A stretch of DNA of 62,463 nt from Bacillota bacterium (GTDB lineage: Bacteria > Bacillota > Clostridia > Oscillospirales > Ruminococcaceae), in contig JAEWLW010000039.1 of assembly GCA_023457355.1 (NCBI GenBank), positions 1 to 62,463 of the forward strand, written 5' to 3'. Below the pieces are notes generated by a model. The model was not told where the DNA came from. It worked only from the letters and a program-made list of their open reading frames with translations, and made no database searches. Both the position numbers and the translations under genes were made by a program. Shown here one piece after another: positions 61,581-62,463 of the stretch; positions within the stretch are counted from its first letter, which is position 1; each line of letters opens with the position of its first letter.

Positions 61581-61991
61581 TCACAGTCTATCTCGATCCT
61601 CAACATGAAGTTGCTCTTTCAATGCGCTTTGCAATGTAGCAGAAAAATTAACACCTTGTTGCTCTGCCATAGAATTGAGCCACGAGGGAATAGATAAGGT
61701 TTTCTTGACTGCTTTGTTATCAAAAAACTTGCGGTATTCAATAGTATCACAACTGATAAGCGTCACAAAAGAGTCAGAATTGACTTGAATAGCTTTTGGA
61801 TCAGAAGCTTTAGGAATGGGCTTTCGATCTTCTTCTGAGTGATATAACATCAAACAAAGGACATCTTGAGCCATATCATAAGCATCCTGCAAATCGTCAC
61901 CTTGAGTATAGCACGATTCCAAATCGGGAAAGGTGATGGTATATCCATCTTCTTCAGGTGTAAATACTGCGGGATATATATATTTTGCCAT
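61581..61991 (-). CDS. hicB: HicB-type antitoxin
   Basis: A 136-residue antitoxin. The N-terminal HicB fold (YPAVFTPEEDGYTITFPDLE, with YTQGDDLQDAYDMAQD) resembles a degenerate dsRNA-binding/RNase H-like domain; the C-terminus (LSIPSWLNSMAEQQGVNFS) looks like a ribbon-helix-helix or short DNA-binding part. It should neutralise HicA and repress the operon. The ATG at 61991 has AGAGG nine bases upstream. It lies 41 bases after hicA. Confidence 0.9.
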   Translation of the reverse strand: MAKYIYPAVFTPEEDGYTITFPDLESCYTQGDDLQDAYDMAQDVLCLMLYHSEEDRKPIPKASDPKAIQVNSDSFVTLISCDTIEYRKFFDNKAVKKTLSIPSWLNSMAEQQGVNFSATLQSALKEQLHVEDRDRL

Positions 61992-62032
61992 GTAATTCAT
62001 CCTCTCTTAATTGTAGTGCCAGATGCAGAGTG

Positions 62033-62215
62033 TTACTTTATTCCTGCATCTTTTAGCATAGAATTTAATGTTCCAATCTTGATCTCATCCTTATGACGTG
62101 GAACAGGAAAAGTCTTGCCAGTGATAGGGCTGTAATACATATCATGCCTTTTGCCATGCTCCACAAAGATGATACCATGTTGCTTGAATAGCTTTTGAAG
62201 TTCGCTTGTCTTCAT
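62033..62215 (-). CDS. hicA: HicA-type mRNA interferase toxin
   Basis: A 60-residue toxin with the HicA layout: KLFKQHGIIFVEHGKRHDMY (catalytic His region) and FPVPRHKDEIKIGTLNSML. Family members cut mRNA independently of the ribosome. The frame follows a perfect -35/-10 promoter. The toxin gene comes first and hicB second, the common order. Confidence 0.92.
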   Translation of the reverse strand: MKTSELQKLFKQHGIIFVEHGKRHDMYYSPITGKTFPVPRHKDEIKIGTLNSMLKDAGIK

Positions 62216-62241
62216 GTTATGCCCCTCACCTTCTGAATACT

Positions 62242-62270
62242 ATTATATACGTAATATTACGTATTGTCAA
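62242..62270 (-). promoter_or_regulatory. hicAB promoter with embedded operator palindrome
   Basis: Leftward promoter with consensus TTGACA (62265-62270, complement), exactly 17 bases, and consensus TATAAT (62242-62247). The spacer is a perfect 18-bp palindrome ATACGTAATATTACGTAT (62247-62264). A repressor bound there would block RNA polymerase, as expected for autoregulation by HicB. The stretch 62271-62364 shows nothing else. Confidence 0.85.
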
Positions 62271-62364
62271 TAGGCTTGAAAAATAAATGATAAGGTACAA
62301 TAAATTGCGCAAATTCAAAAAAGGATAAAAAGAGACAAGGTTTGCAGTCTCTGAGAGAATGAAG

Positions 62365-62463
62365 TCATCCAGCAATGGAAACGTCTTCAACAGTCGCCTC
62401 CAGATGCTTCATATTCATGTACTTCTTATTGCCCCACTGGGTGCCTGCGACATGTCGCAGGCG
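62365..62463 (-). CDS. C-terminal fragment of a protein cut by the window edge
   Basis: The last 32 codons of a leftward gene: RLRHVAGTQWGNKKYMNMKH to VEDVSIAG. The frame is open to the window end. The style recalls transposase or recombinase ends in mobile elements, but I do not recognise it with any confidence. Confidence 0.4.
   Translation of the reverse strand, partial: RLRHVAGTQWGNKKYMNMKHLEATVEDVSIAG

Larger units (their letters stand above)
59425..62463. mobile_element. Left end of an integrated AT-rich element
   Basis: From the tRNA-Leu junction to the window end the DNA is markedly more AT-rich than the rest. Gene content is of the mobile kind: HicAB toxin-antitoxin, a small basic phage-type protein, a membrane-anchored protein without relatives known to me, and the end of another gene. 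No integrase is seen within the 3 kb shown; it may lie at the far end. The first 770 bases (59425-60197) have no convincing gene but contain a hairpin at 59840-59908 (11-bp stem CACCTAGAATC and complement). Confidence 0.7.

Overview
The window looks like a chromosome segment of an anaerobic low-oxygen Bacillota, most likely a Clostridia (Oscillospiraceae-like) member. This is an inference from strong AGGAGG-type ribosome sites, GTG/TTG starts, a Gram-positive lipoprotein signal, MecA, HtrA, a flavodiiron protein, PTS genes with Ser46-type HPr, YesMN-type two-component genes and RNF-related genes. Most of the window is GC-rich; the last ~3 kb is clearly AT-rich and looks acquired.

Positions 1-14.1 kb: a glycerol/dihydroxyacetone region. 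A leftward operon (glpK, glpF, FAD glycerol-3-phosphate dehydrogenase, a pyridine-nucleotide-disulfide oxidoreductase, a DUF1667 protein) diverges from a rightward operon that holds DhaL, DhaM, an HPr, an Enzyme I and DhaK. It thus carries its own complete phosphorelay from PEP to DhaM. A DhaS-like TetR regulator, a DUF1697 protein and a B12-binding-type radical SAM protein follow.

Positions 14.4-25.5 kb: a leftward sugar locus: a CUT2 ABC transporter (RbsA/RbsC types) with a binding protein made of two near-identical tandem sugar-binding domains, a D-lyxose isomerase-like enzyme, a PfkB sugar kinase, a YesN-type response regulator, a sensor kinase with no extracellular domain, and an RbsA-shaped protein that has lost its ATPase motifs. 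A small cupin gene diverges from it.

Positions 26-34.6 kb: a rightward mannitol-type PTS operon (EIICB, MtlR-type regulator, EIIA, PfkB/1-phosphofructokinase-type kinase, sorbose-1-phosphate-reductase-like dehydrogenase) which again ends with its own HPr and Enzyme I. Positions 34.9-37.7 kb hold a leftward permease plus FAD oxidoreductase pair. A 1.2-kb stretch without a clear gene follows and contains a good promoter and terminator pair that could make a ~230-nt RNA.

Positions 38.9-59.1 kb: housekeeping and stress genes (exoA, CPBP protease, flavodiiron protein, DUF4438 and patatin pair, ychF, an OmpR-type two-component system with HtrA, rpe, mecA, DUF4015, deoD, cdd). Among them is a four-gene RNF-like cluster (C-D-E-A) that lacks rnfB and rnfG and has lost the membrane-cluster cysteines, the RnfC glycine-rich loop and the usual RnfD flavin motif. 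I regard this as the most unusual system in the window.

Positions 59.4-62.5 kb: the left end of an integrated element. It begins exactly at the displaced 3' half of a tRNA-Leu gene and carries HicAB, a phage-type small basic protein and a membrane-anchored protein. The window ends inside it.

Intergenic spaces hold two families of short repeats: a TIR-bearing, structured family (four copies, two internal variants, with compensatory base-pair changes, two copies flanked by duplicated terminator hairpins) and a second ~157-bp TIR family (one intact copy, one remnant).
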